A DNA stretch of 64,000 nucleotides from NCBI GenBank assembly GCA_002796325.1, contig PCXA01000014.1, positions 1 to 64,000 on the forward strand, read 5' to 3'. The notes beneath the pieces are model-generated. The model had not been told where the DNA came from and searched no databases. It was given only the letters and a program-made list of their open reading frames with translations. Position 1 is the first letter of the stretch, and every line of letters begins with the position of its first letter. The translations under genes and the position numbers were made by a program. The stretch comes from Deltaproteobacteria bacterium CG11_big_fil_rev_8_21_14_0_20_47_16. GTDB lineage: Bacteria; UBA10199; GCA-002796325; 1-14-0-20-47-16. This document shows positions 54,101 to 60,779 of this stretch, piece by piece.

Positions 54101-54275
54101 TATTCATCTTGTGGACCATGTTCATCAGCTTGAGGCGCAAGGTGACGATCAAGGAACATTGTTGGTCTATAGTGAGTCTATGTCTGCAACAGCCGATCCA
54201 TTTAACGAGCGGGTGCGTTCGGATTATCGGTATTTGCCGGGGGCGGTTGGGGGGAATGCCTATGTCTTACATTAA
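48168..54275 (+). CDS. RHS-repeat polymorphic toxin with C-terminal L,D-transpeptidase (YkuD-like) tip
   Basis: From ATG 48168 the protein has 2035 residues. A Sec signal peptide (FLKWYKLWVGVWMVTLMGS to APVHA) is followed by ~510 mostly helical residues without known domain. From ~545 come DUF6531-like sequence (HNGEFVHPVVDVMIPGRGLN) and dozens of YD repeats (YRYDANGN type). The RHS core has YLHRDRLGNVISVSDAAGK, AYDPFGQPQ and RNRYYSPRLRQFLTRDPIGY. After an unusual ~60-residue insert, NPLNETDPLGL matches the P-x4-DPxGL autoproteolysis site (Leu1842). The released tip (~193 residues) has IHGGG (His1947) and STYGCVRMHN (Cys1970), an L,D-transpeptidase signature in which the usual Ser-His-Gly-Cys has Tyr for His. 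It likely attacks peptidoglycan. Start uncertain: no strong ribosome site; TTG 48138 is an alternative. Confidence 0.82.
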   Translation: MDWFLKWYKLWVGVWMVTLMGSVAPVHATLFEKPGAVSETTTQVRQDSAHILSQAYQLSGLKETTQNLAARYLNEALSQKAADWVGQAITSVIAEHKGPSFREKLNDPKLRAEMKMRVAARIREEMPKLAKKVVYERLMQGALSETDPVAQKMVGHMVDAMTTPLNTQIDQWADTAYNTAIGQVDRYLKTSVSLGRGNTLNLDATDLRGTIDRAVRLETITDAIATPMAHALGESTFTNMQERLSTFLDDELPPEIAHAIRAGPEQVDAWIAQGKGYLPSEQMSRLKDKVLSMPVITIPNEVYGPTLAGSAARHFALAFADFPIVNAYELNRGREVTQVMIWQLRNKTGITLNVGQLLDLSQWALGQVGGLGQFGRSVAEMRGQINEIESQLKGIEGQLTGAVDQYNALLKEKVAQLEASLKKYQEMAAAPVRDGIAWANESLGGARDWLTDQLPENMNGIPSTWGDFKRTAGIPDKVLGDFGDKSPMDITGVAEKLKTWNAALADQMANVLVDKAHALLPQPEIAPEEENPAQNPSESEDYDPVVLHNGEFVHPVVDVMIPGRGLNFEFKRIYRSRSHFIGRLGWNWTSNLDESLQTWVAPSGPGITWVDADGRKFFFAARTDQLGAFVSPAGVFVQLRTIWNDGEKFFEIKTPEGQVTRFDHRGLLLSTCDRYDNCLRYERDASGLLSSVLDTVGRRVVFSYDHVGRLQKMTDSASREWRYDYDANGDLVHAVSPNNIVTAYYYSSGQPDESLNHNMTATRDPRGNLYLRNIYGKSGFAHDQVVAQSYGGGNHVVKSRWVMLRPLWVARQMPDSMNVAVSRVDLRDRRGIVKRYWHNAAGNVLKNDLIDSAGRVHLGMRYRYDDNSLRVAEILPSGVRIQKQYHNAQIALYQVNDRKTIVQYEDRWNAPMRMTTPDGLVTEWHYDARGSLCLMRRFPENDPAHVIQSHFQSNHYGQRDQMKDAVGAVTSYTYAGANLVAMVRDATGLREATQYRYDAIGNIIEMILPNGGVRKFDVDAQNQIYRETTPMGYVYRYAYDANGNMIAMHVGDTKYQFEYDILDRLVMKDDAVSKTRYAYDVNSHLIEVVWPEGNATRYIYDAMGRVTQMIKGKPGRVRTQYQYDVDGNIVGIGDGTGNLTIVHRNAYGEVTSVKNPNGLLQEWDRNTWGVVVAERSSGRDGLRLAETRFSQDALRLQKTTSRWDSDHQKWLTTVDRFDALGRLIRQQSPSGAIVQRSYDGIGNLLRLELPEGVGYRWEYSALGLPKREVAPGGGVTQFEYDLQGRLVSQRLPNLALTTYSYNAHDNITEIHPPEGAVIRYSYDAAGRRTVVDAEGRVTRYDWDGNGRLRRLVDHEGAETLYGYDNEDRLQQMQYPDGGVESYQYDRNDYEVGRCLDAHCIASQVDVMGNVTQRRAGDVQQRMIYDPLGRMVDAEQGDSKITIQYNTLSQVNRVNQNQFDVVMRYNDDGFRQSLSYSDSQSIEWQRDALGRVTKINSGPVQVPQVWDSYGPSRVQLGKQVDGYQYDAMGNVVSQMVAGNVSHYHYNALGDVTSQNNIQYTYDPWEQLRTAGHQIFEYHKKPEPTYDRRGNLMQDGQLIYHYDALDRLSAVDNASGIPIARYFYDALNRRIAKEIYKKNGGWTHIDYRYDGWELVDIVEANQQIQYVSEDRLDGIVAMRVTINGLEQGYYLHRDRLGNVISVSDAAGKIVERYAYDPFGQPQTISKMGNVRMFTGQVYDAETGLYYMRNRYYSPRLRQFLTRDPIGYKALLYSPSSVPMPVGFSFHRSLGATTHASLPNQMGGMLLDTSLYVSNLLAQNGVGVETNLYTYVGNNPLNETDPLGLYYMRLNRDRGLMYLYSQTGNYIDGWDVGTRGSHDNRLKRLGDTPNGIYKVTSATGGLDYRHPKITMTVNGKRRVIGPESYGLGYLGLQPIAIEPGAKGRSGLAIHGGGSGLKNALENTHQKLVSTYGCVRMHNDDIIHLVDHVHQLEAQGDDQGTLLVYSESMSATADPFNERVRSDYRYLPGAVGGNAYVLH

Positions 54276-54356
54276 ATTGGAGTTTCCTTTGCTCTGTGAC
54301 GTAAAGTGACTTGACGAAATGGTTGCTTTGAGAAATGACTAGTTCCAGTTCATCAT

Positions 54357-54890
54357 ATGAAAAAATATCTTACATTGATTTTGTGTATCGGCGTTATTAT
54401 TTCTGCGCCTGCCCAAGCCGGCATGATGGTGTGGGGTGTTGGTTATGCCATGTCGGTTCCAGAGCCTGATGGATGGGTAGCAACAGGTGATGTTAAGCAA
54501 ATTGATACTATTGCAATGGGTCTATATCAAAAGGGCTATAATTGGGACAGCTCTCCTGCAGTAATGTATGCACACCTGATGCTAAATCAAACATCTCTTA
54601 AGAAGGCTGTGTCACAATATATTTCTAAGGCTCAGATGGAATGTCCAACTTTAAAAGTTGAGAAGATTGATTCGCATACTAAAAGATTTATTTGCAATGA
54701 AGGCAGCTCTCCCACCTATCGCCTAGTACGCTTCATAAATATTAATAGAATGAATGTACTCTGGATTTTAAGTTCACATTCAATAGATAGTCTAAGTGCG
54801 TCTGCGCCCATTTTTGAAGAGGTTTCCCAGTCTGCAACCTTGGAAAGAAAGCTTGTCCCTTGGAATCATCGTACCTATACGGTCCACTAA
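54357..54890 (+). CDS. Candidate periplasmic immunity protein for the RHS toxin
   Basis: This 177-residue protein has a Sec signal peptide (MKKYLTLILCIGVIISAPAQA, cut after AQA). The mature part begins GMMVWGVGYAMSVPEPDGW and contains two Cys in its centre (QMECPTLKVEK, KRFICNEGS) that may pair. It has a mixed alpha/beta look with VRFININRMNVLWILSSHS. It lies 81 nt after the RHS gene in the same direction and nothing else separates them. Position, small size and periplasmic export fit an immunity protein against a cell-wall toxin. No homologue was recognised, so this is inference. Confidence 0.55.
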   Translation: MKKYLTLILCIGVIISAPAQAGMMVWGVGYAMSVPEPDGWVATGDVKQIDTIAMGLYQKGYNWDSSPAVMYAHLMLNQTSLKKAVSQYISKAQMECPTLKVEKIDSHTKRFICNEGSSPTYRLVRFININRMNVLWILSSHSIDSLSASAPIFEEVSQSATLERKLVPWNHRTYTVH

Positions 54891-54960
54891 TAGTTGAACA
54901 CCTGCTGTCTATTTTTTGAACAGTTAATCCTATCAAGTCAGTTATACCATAAGCTTAAAC

Positions 54961-54976
54961 TGGCATCCTTCCTGCA
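54961..54976 (+). promoter_or_regulatory. Candidate sigma-54 promoter for the Tad operon
   Basis: TGGCAT-CCTTCC-TGCA places GG and GC exactly 10 bases apart, the diagnostic -24/-12 spacing. TGGCA and TGCA match the consensus; positions between are imperfect. Transcription would start about 10-12 bases further on, near 54987. Confidence 0.35.
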
Positions 54977-54989
54977 GATGTAGTCCTCC

Positions 54990-55142
54990 ATGAAACGCTG
55001 CGCTGGCACAAGCTCAACTGAATTTATGCTGATGGTGGTTCTGTTAACCACTATGGCCGTTCTGTGTCGTTACCGACTGTGGTGGTCGGTAGTCGATCTA
55101 ACAGCACAAGTTGTGAATGTTGTTGCAAGGGAGGGAATATGA
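54990..55142 (+). CDS. Minimal Flp-like prepilin ahead of flp
   Basis: This 50-residue product begins MKRCAG, then TSSTEFMLMVVLLTTMAV. The short basic leader ends in Gly6, followed by Glu at position +5 and a hydrophobic helix, precisely the type IV/Flp prepilin processing rule. The remainder is short (LWWSVVDLTAQVVNVVAREG). It overlaps flp by ATGA. No good ribosome site precedes it. It is shorter than most prepilins and could be a minor pilin or assembly initiator. Confidence 0.55.
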   Translation: MKRCAGTSSTEFMLMVVLLTTMAVLCRYRLWWSVVDLTAQVVNVVAREGI

Positions 55143-55351
55143 AATCCATTTTTAAGAGACTAAGCCGCAATCAACGCGGGGTGGCCGCAACTGAATATAT
55201 GTTGATTATTGCGGTCATTGTCATTGCGGTGGTGGTGATTGGTAAAAAGGTTTTTGTAGATCAATTCTTCACGCAGGGCGTAACCGCTGCCGGTAGCACC
55301 GTTCAAAAGTGGCTGACCTGTGACCCGAGCAACGCAGACTGCAATGAATAG
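55139..55351 (+). CDS. flp: Flp-type major pilin
   Basis: This 70-residue prepilin has a basic leader MKSIFKRLSRNQRG, cleavage after Gly14, Glu at +5 and Tyr at +6 (VAATEYMLII), the Flp signature, then a hydrophobic helix IAVIVIAVVVIG. The C-terminus carries two Cys (TCDPSNADC), possibly a disulfide. GGAGG lies ahead of the ATG, within the preceding mini-gene. It ends 8 nt inside the tadE gene. Confidence 0.85.
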   Translation: MKSIFKRLSRNQRGVAATEYMLIIAVIVIAVVVIGKKVFVDQFFTQGVTAAGSTVQKWLTCDPSNADCNE

Positions 55352-55706
55352 GCAACGGGGGTCAGCGGCTGTGGAGACCATGCTTGTGATGCCACTTTTA
55401 TGTCTACTGCTGGTTGTGGTTTTGCGATTTGCGCTGCTCTGTATTGAAGGGCAGTTGGTAGAGTATGCAGTGTTCATGGCATCACGCAGCTATCGTGTGA
55501 TGGGGGATGTGGTGTCAGAAGTTAAACGCATTGCTCCGTGGATGCATGTGACAATTGATAGTGAGTCGCAAACCCTTTATGTGCGGGGACGTCCGTCGCT
55601 TTTCTCTGCCGGTTTACAGAAATCGCTTATCGTAACCCCACACCCACAGACTCATACCAATGCCGAAGACAATCCCATTTGTAGCGCTGGGGGTGACGCA
55701 TGCTGA
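55344..55706 (+). CDS. TadE-like pseudopilin
   Basis: This 120-residue protein starts MNRQRG, then SAAVETMLVMPLLCLLLVVV: cleavage after Gly6 with Glu at +5, as in TadE/TadF pseudopilins. The rest is a soluble domain with a Pro/His-rich end and Cys residues (ICSAGGDAC). Start at 55344 overlaps flp; the upstream extension of the frame is flp shadow. It ends 7 nt inside the TadG-like gene. Confidence 0.8.
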   Translation: MNRQRGSAAVETMLVMPLLCLLLVVVLRFALLCIEGQLVEYAVFMASRSYRVMGDVVSEVKRIAPWMHVTIDSESQTLYVRGRPSLFSAGLQKSLIVTPHPQTHTNAEDNPICSAGGDAC

Positions 55707-56443
55707 CGACATTTATGGCGATCATGATGCCGGTTATCGCACTCCTGATGATTGCCGTGATCAATGTCAGTCATGTGGTCTATGCGAAGATACGATTGCA
55801 AGATGCAGCCGATCGCGCGGCCTATGTGGGTGCTGCCAAGCAGGCTTATATTATGAATCGCATGGGTGAAGATAATCTGGCGATTCAGAAAAGGTTTTCT
55901 GATCTGAAAGAGGAGCTCACGCATAATAGTAAGCAAACGGTGGAGAAAGGGCGTGAACGCGTATCTCAGGTGCGCAGTGAAATCATGGGACGCTGGCAAG
56001 AGATGGAGGCGTGGAATGATGGTGCGTGGGAGACTGTTCGTACCACATCGCAAGACTTGCTTTCTAAGGGCTATGCAGGCGCTTGGCTTATTCCACAAAA
56101 GTCCTCGCGACTTCTGACGCTTTTGGATCATGCAGAAACAGATCAATATCAAAAATTAAAATTTGATGGCATGCGCGGGGACTTGTTCTTCGATCCTGCT
56201 GATCACGATGATGGTGAAGATTCAATATTGAGCTATCTCGTCAAGGATCCGCTGCATGAAGTGCGTTGGGAAGTCACGGCTTGTGCTGTTATGCCCAACC
56301 TTCTGTTGGCCTCCAAATTTCAAAATATCAATCATCAGCTGTGTGCAAGCGCGGCGGCCCAACCCCATGGCGGCAGTATTCGCAGTGGTGCGCCCTACCA
56401 AGTGAGTTTTGTTCCAATCCGGAGGGACCATGTACGCCAATGA
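55700..56443 (+). CDS. TadG-like membrane protein
   Basis: This 247-residue protein has an N-terminal transmembrane helix (FMAIMMPVIALLMIAVIN) followed by VYAKIRLQDAADRAAYVGAA, the TadG/Tad_N pattern where a helix precedes an alanine-rich D-AADAAA-like turn. The remainder is a long helical periplasmic domain (RFSDLKEELTHNSKQTVEKG). The usual von Willebrand domain of TadG is absent. It overlaps both neighbours. Confidence 0.65.
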   Translation: MLTTFMAIMMPVIALLMIAVINVSHVVYAKIRLQDAADRAAYVGAAKQAYIMNRMGEDNLAIQKRFSDLKEELTHNSKQTVEKGRERVSQVRSEIMGRWQEMEAWNDGAWETVRTTSQDLLSKGYAGAWLIPQKSSRLLTLLDHAETDQYQKLKFDGMRGDLFFDPADHDDGEDSILSYLVKDPLHEVRWEVTACAVMPNLLLASKFQNINHQLCASAAAQPHGGSIRSGAPYQVSFVPIRRDHVRQ

Positions 56444-56675
56444 GCGCGGATCGGCGATGCTAGAGTTGTTGTGGTGGTCAGTGGCGATCGCATGGCTTAT
56501 CCATATGATGATCATGTTCGTTGTAAAGCCCGTTTTGGTGCATGACCACAGATGGATGTCGCGCATTTCCGAGACGCACACGCTCGTTGGTCACACGGTA
56601 TGTTTAGAAACACTCAAGTCAGACGTGAATCACAATACCACATTTGTGCAGGAGGCCGTATGTCAGGGATTTTAA
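56430..56675 (+). CDS. Second TadE-like pseudopilin
   Basis: This 81-residue protein begins MYANERG, then SAMLELLWWSVAIAWLIHMM. It has a Gly before the cleavage site, Glu at +5 and a hydrophobic helix, the pseudopilin rule. GGAGGG precedes the ATG. The rest is short and polar with one pair of Cys (VCLETLK, EAVCQGF). It overlaps the TadG-like gene by 14 nt and cpaB by 16 nt. Confidence 0.65.
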   Translation: MYANERGSAMLELLWWSVAIAWLIHMMIMFVVKPVLVHDHRWMSRISETHTLVGHTVCLETLKSDVNHNTTFVQEAVCQGF

Positions 56676-57481
56676 ATCGCCTTACAGAGAAAAATCTCTG
56701 GATGATTGTGTTAGCCGCGGGAGTCATTGCAGCGTTGAGTGTTGTGGTTTTTCTGTCGGGACTGTGGCGACAGTATCAGTTTCAAAGTCAGCCGGTCTAT
56801 GTGGTGATGGCCGCGCGTAATATTGCGCCGCAAACTGAAATTTTAGCAGGCGACGTGGTGCTTCAAAGTGTGCCGCGTCGCTATGCGCCGCCGGCAGCCA
56901 TTCAACAATTGGTGGCTGCTGTCGGGCGTATTGCGGCAACGGCGATTCCAGAAGGGACTGTCCTAACCTTGGCTACCACAATGGCACCAACGGCCAAGGC
57001 AGGGATCGCAGGGAGTTTGCCGCCAGGAAAACGTGCCGTTTCAATTGCAGTCGATGATGTCAATGGTGTGGCGGGTCTCATTCGCCCCGGTAATTTTGTA
57101 GATTGTCTGCTCACGGTGGATTTTGGCGATGATGTGGGGAGCCGCTTTACCACATTGACGCTGCTTGAAAATATTCCGGTCATTGCGATTAATCATAACC
57201 TCTTTCCGCCGGCGGTTTCTCCTCAGGAAGGAAAGGCTAAAAAGTTCACTTCCGATGATCATGAAGGTCGTCAAATGGTAACGGTCGCAGTCTCACCAGA
57301 TGCGGCAGCAACACTCATGCTTGCACAAGAAAGTGGTCGCATTCACCTGACACTTAGGCCGCAGTCAGATCCGGAAATGAGCCATGTTGCGCCCATGACA
57401 TTGGATCGTATGACGCAGATGCGTGGTGTGGTGCGTCCCCGATCACGGCCGGCATATATGGAATATCGAGGTGGACGATGA
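56660..57481 (+). CDS. cpaB: Flp pilus assembly protein CpaB/RcpC
   Basis: This 273-residue protein has one N-terminal membrane helix (NLWMIVLAAGVIAALSVVVF), then a SAF domain: VYVVMAARNIAPQTEILAGD, then AIPEGTVLTLATT. LPPGKRAVSIAVDDVNGVAG starts the RcpC/CpaB domain, with RPGNFVDCLLTVDF following. Start at 56660 has GGAGG; the longer frame is shadow. CpaB helps build or gate the secretin. It overlaps cpaC by ATGA. Confidence 0.88.
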   Translation: MSGILNRLTEKNLWMIVLAAGVIAALSVVVFLSGLWRQYQFQSQPVYVVMAARNIAPQTEILAGDVVLQSVPRRYAPPAAIQQLVAAVGRIAATAIPEGTVLTLATTMAPTAKAGIAGSLPPGKRAVSIAVDDVNGVAGLIRPGNFVDCLLTVDFGDDVGSRFTTLTLLENIPVIAINHNLFPPAVSPQEGKAKKFTSDDHEGRQMVTVAVSPDAAATLMLAQESGRIHLTLRPQSDPEMSHVAPMTLDRMTQMRGVVRPRSRPAYMEYRGGR

Positions 57482-58983
57482 TGAATCATTTTGTCACCCG
57501 AATTTGTGTGTTGATGTATGTAGTCGGATTTTCGGTAATGCTCCATGCTGCTCAAATTGGCCCACAAAATATTGTGCGCGGTCAGTCGACATCGATTGAG
57601 ACAGATTACGATATTGGCAATGCAGCAATGAGCGACTCTGCAATTTGTGACTATGTCATCCAATCCAATCGGCATGAAATTTATTTAAATGGGCGCAAGG
57701 CAGGAACTGTCACGCTGACACTATGGGATACCCAGGGTGCGCGTCGTGATGTGGTCCCTATTTCGGTTTCCAGTCAAGATATGGCGCAACTTTCACAAGA
57801 AGCCGCTGAAATTTTTGGACCCGGTACGCAATTGAAATTGTCGCGCACCGGGGACCAAGTGGTGATTGATGGGGAAGCGGCAACAGCAGCTGAAGTTAGT
57901 AAGATAGATGATTACCTGCAACGTAATCCCAGTGTGCGTAGTGTCGCGCGATTGTCTGGTGCTGCACAATCCGAGTTGGCACACAAAATTGAAGCAGAGA
58001 TTGAAACACCAGGTATTCATGTACGTGCGGTCAAGGGGCGTTTGCTCATGGAAGGTCTGGCGTATAGTGCAGAAGCAGCCAGTCGTGCTGAAAAAATCGC
58101 CAAACTATTCGATCCCAATATTATGAATCTCATTGAAGTCAAGGAAACCAAGCGCCGTCCGGGTCGTGAACCCATGGTGGTGTTGGATGTCTATTTTATG
58201 GAAGTCAAAAAATCGGTCATCCGAACGCTGGGTATTAATTGGACACCTGGGGGAACCCCCTCCAGTGGAATGAGAGGCGCAGGTGGTATGTTTGGTAATT
58301 TGATTGGGTCTGCGGTTGGTACGGTCTTTAATCTCTTGCCTAAAATTCAGTGGATTCACGAAACGGGTAACGGACGTGTGTTGGAACATCCGTCATTACT
58401 TGTAAAGAGTGGTGATTCCGGAGAGCTGTTTAGTGGAACAGAGGTGCCGTATTACTCCGCACAGAATGTGCAATTCAAAAATGTGGGTATTAAGTTGGAA
58501 GCAGAACCCATTTCTTCAGGTGGTGCCGTGGACCTCAAAATTTCCGCCACACTTTCAACATTATCAGCGGGTGTGAATCAAGGCATCGATACCCACACAG
58601 TCAACACAACCGCATATTGCAAATCCGGTGAAAGTATTGTGCTCGCGGGGCTGTATCGTAATGGCGATTCCAAGACGTGGAATCGCTTGCCGACGGGAGT
58701 GGACACCTCATCGGCACTCTTTACGTTAGCATTTTCGCGCGACTTTCAAAGTCATACTACCGACTTGCTCATATTTGTCACACCCCGAGTGGTGGATGCG
58801 GGTGTCGATGCGCAAGCGCAGATCCAAAAATTCAACACGCTTGATGAGGCGATCACAAAGAAACGGTCTAAAAAGGAATGGCGCAGACAGAATGTCACTG
58901 ACATTGAAACTCACGATATTGCGTCACACCCTTATACCATCGAACTCCCAACAAGTTTGCAGCCTAACGGGGGTAACTCATGA
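57478..58983 (+). CDS. cpaC: Flp pilus outer-membrane secretin CpaC/RcpA
   Basis: This 501-residue secretin has a signal peptide (CVLMYVVGFSVMLHA), an N-terminal pilus-assembly domain (YDIGNAAMSDSAICDYVIQS, GRKAGTVTLTLWD), a BON-like/N1 region and a C-terminal secretin core. The core shows MVVLDVYFMEVKKSVIRTLG, VLEHPSLLVKSGDSGELFSG, GIKLEAEPI and SHTTDLLIFVTPRVVD, the secretin signature. It forms the outer-membrane pore for Flp. The insert GMRGAGGMFGNLIGSAVG is the expected gate or membrane loop. Confidence 0.92.
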   Translation: MMNHFVTRICVLMYVVGFSVMLHAAQIGPQNIVRGQSTSIETDYDIGNAAMSDSAICDYVIQSNRHEIYLNGRKAGTVTLTLWDTQGARRDVVPISVSSQDMAQLSQEAAEIFGPGTQLKLSRTGDQVVIDGEAATAAEVSKIDDYLQRNPSVRSVARLSGAAQSELAHKIEAEIETPGIHVRAVKGRLLMEGLAYSAEAASRAEKIAKLFDPNIMNLIEVKETKRRPGREPMVVLDVYFMEVKKSVIRTLGINWTPGGTPSSGMRGAGGMFGNLIGSAVGTVFNLLPKIQWIHETGNGRVLEHPSLLVKSGDSGELFSGTEVPYYSAQNVQFKNVGIKLEAEPISSGGAVDLKISATLSTLSAGVNQGIDTHTVNTTAYCKSGESIVLAGLYRNGDSKTWNRLPTGVDTSSALFTLAFSRDFQSHTTDLLIFVTPRVVDAGVDAQAQIQKFNTLDEAITKKRSKKEWRRQNVTDIETHDIASHPYTIELPTSLQPNGGNS

Positions 58984-60779
58984 AAGTGATTTGCTTTGTG
59001 GGCGCCAAGGCGGGGGTGGGTACAACGACAACGGCAGTGAATGTGGCCTTGCGTCTACAGTCAGCAGGTGAACGCGTTTGCATTGTAGATGCGGCCCCTG
59101 ATGGCTGCCCTGACGTCGGATTTTTGCTGGGCTGCCCGTCGCCACTGCGCCTGGCGGAGCAATTGCTTTCTCATCGCAATCAATTGGTGGCGAGTCAGGT
59201 GCCGGGGTATCTGTTTATTCCTCGGGTGGGTATTTCCGCTGTGCATCTCAGTCGTATGGAAGACTGGTTGGAGCTGCGTGAAATGCTCTCGGCCTTCTCA
59301 GTTGTTGTTGTAGATGGTCTTGTTGCCAATCCAGATTGTGTCATGATGCATGCGTCGCCCGATCCATTGTCACTGCGTGCCATTAAAGCCGCACTGGAAC
59401 GTCTACACGATCAGCTCATATCCCCGCAGCGCATCTCTTTTGTGATGAATCTTTGTGAGTCGAGCGATGGGGGTGTCAAAGAAGTCGTGCAGGAGCTGTG
59501 TGGTGATCGTCCCATCCATTTTATACAATCGGAATCCGCTATGATGCGACAGGCGGCACTTTCAGGATCCCCATTGGCGCTTCGAAGTGAATCACACCGC
59601 ATCCATCAAGAGTGGGATCGGATTGCCTCAGCGATTCGCGAGCTACCCGAATGGCGTCTTGATGTTGCTGCCAGTGCAGAGTCGTTGCATCAGAAACTGC
59701 TTACACAGTTTCAGGATCAAAAGTCGGACATAACAGATCGCTCAGAAGCACTGCTGCATATTCGTCAATTGCTGGCAAAAATTTCCGAAGAGGATCGCAT
59801 CGGGATTGATGTGGAAGTATTAGTGTCCAGCGTGGCAAATGACGCCCTTGGTTTGGGTCCATTGGAACCCATTATGCAGGATCCAACAGTGACTGAAATT
59901 ATGATCAACGGGTCCAAGCAAATTTATGTGGAACGATTGGGGAAGCTGTCACAACTGGCAACATCAATCCCAGAAGAATCAATTTCACGCATTGTAGAGC
60001 GCATTTTGGCGCCATTGGGTCGACGTGTGGATGAAAGCACACCGATGGTGGATGCGCGTCTTGCCGATGGTTCGCGTGTCAATATCGTCATTCCGCCACT
60101 GGCGCTCAATGGGGCCACGATTACGATTCGTCGCTTTTCTCCTACATCGTGGTCTTTGGAGGATTTGATTCGGATGGGAAGTGTGACGTTGGAAATGTCC
60201 GCGATATTGCGCGATGCAGTGAATCGCCGCAAAAATATCATTGTCTCGGGGGGAACCGGTTCAGGAAAAACAACGTTACTCAATGTGTTGTCGTCGGAAA
60301 TCTCAGCCGATGAACGTATCATTACGATTGAAGATGCTGCCGAACTCAAGCTCTCACAACCCCATGTGGTGCGATTGGAATCGCGACCTGCTAATTTGGA
60401 AGGGCGTGGTGCAGTGACAATTCGCGACTTGGTCAAGAACGCGCTGCGCATGCGTCCCAATCGCATCATTGTTGGGGAATGTCGTGGTGCTGAAGCGCTC
60501 GACATGTTGCAGGCGATGAATACGGGACATGATGGCTCACTTACGACGGTGCATGCCAATAGTCCGCGTGCGGCACTTTCCCGTTTGGAAACCTTGGTGA
60601 TGTTTGCCGGGATGGATTTGCCTGCGCGCGCTATTCGGGAGCAACTTGCCGGTGCAGTGCAGATGATTGTCCAAATTGCCCGTCGCCCCAATGGTCAACG
60701 GGTCGTGACCGAGATTGCAGAATTGGTTGGCATTGATGGTGATCAACTTGTTCTCAATACTACAGGAGCGGCTGCATGA
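58980..60779 (+). CDS. CpaE-CpaF (TadZ-TadA) fusion ATPase
   Basis: This 599-residue protein joins two Tad proteins normally encoded separately. Residues ~1-235 are a CpaE/TadZ-like MinD ATPase: KVICFVGAKAGVGTTTTAVN has the deviant P-loop Lys but no GKT Lys, as in CpaE. A receiver domain is absent. Residues ~270-599 are TadA/CpaF secretion ATPase. It shows LGLGPLEPIMQDPTVTEIMI, Walker A GGTGSGKTT (424-432), IIVGECRGAEALDMLQAMNT, and the HDGSLTTVHANSP His box. Walker B and arginine fingers are intact. The start overlaps cpaC by ATGA. Confidence 0.9.
   Translation: MKVICFVGAKAGVGTTTTAVNVALRLQSAGERVCIVDAAPDGCPDVGFLLGCPSPLRLAEQLLSHRNQLVASQVPGYLFIPRVGISAVHLSRMEDWLELREMLSAFSVVVVDGLVANPDCVMMHASPDPLSLRAIKAALERLHDQLISPQRISFVMNLCESSDGGVKEVVQELCGDRPIHFIQSESAMMRQAALSGSPLALRSESHRIHQEWDRIASAIRELPEWRLDVAASAESLHQKLLTQFQDQKSDITDRSEALLHIRQLLAKISEEDRIGIDVEVLVSSVANDALGLGPLEPIMQDPTVTEIMINGSKQIYVERLGKLSQLATSIPEESISRIVERILAPLGRRVDESTPMVDARLADGSRVNIVIPPLALNGATITIRRFSPTSWSLEDLIRMGSVTLEMSAILRDAVNRRKNIIVSGGTGSGKTTLLNVLSSEISADERIITIEDAAELKLSQPHVVRLESRPANLEGRGAVTIRDLVKNALRMRPNRIIVGECRGAEALDMLQAMNTGHDGSLTTVHANSPRAALSRLETLVMFAGMDLPARAIREQLAGAVQMIVQIARRPNGQRVVTEIAELVGIDGDQLVLNTTGAAA

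Noticed and set aside
54311-54340. TTGACG upstream of the immunity candidate as a promoter.
   Set aside because: No acceptable -10 box lies 16-18 bases downstream, so independent transcription cannot be claimed.
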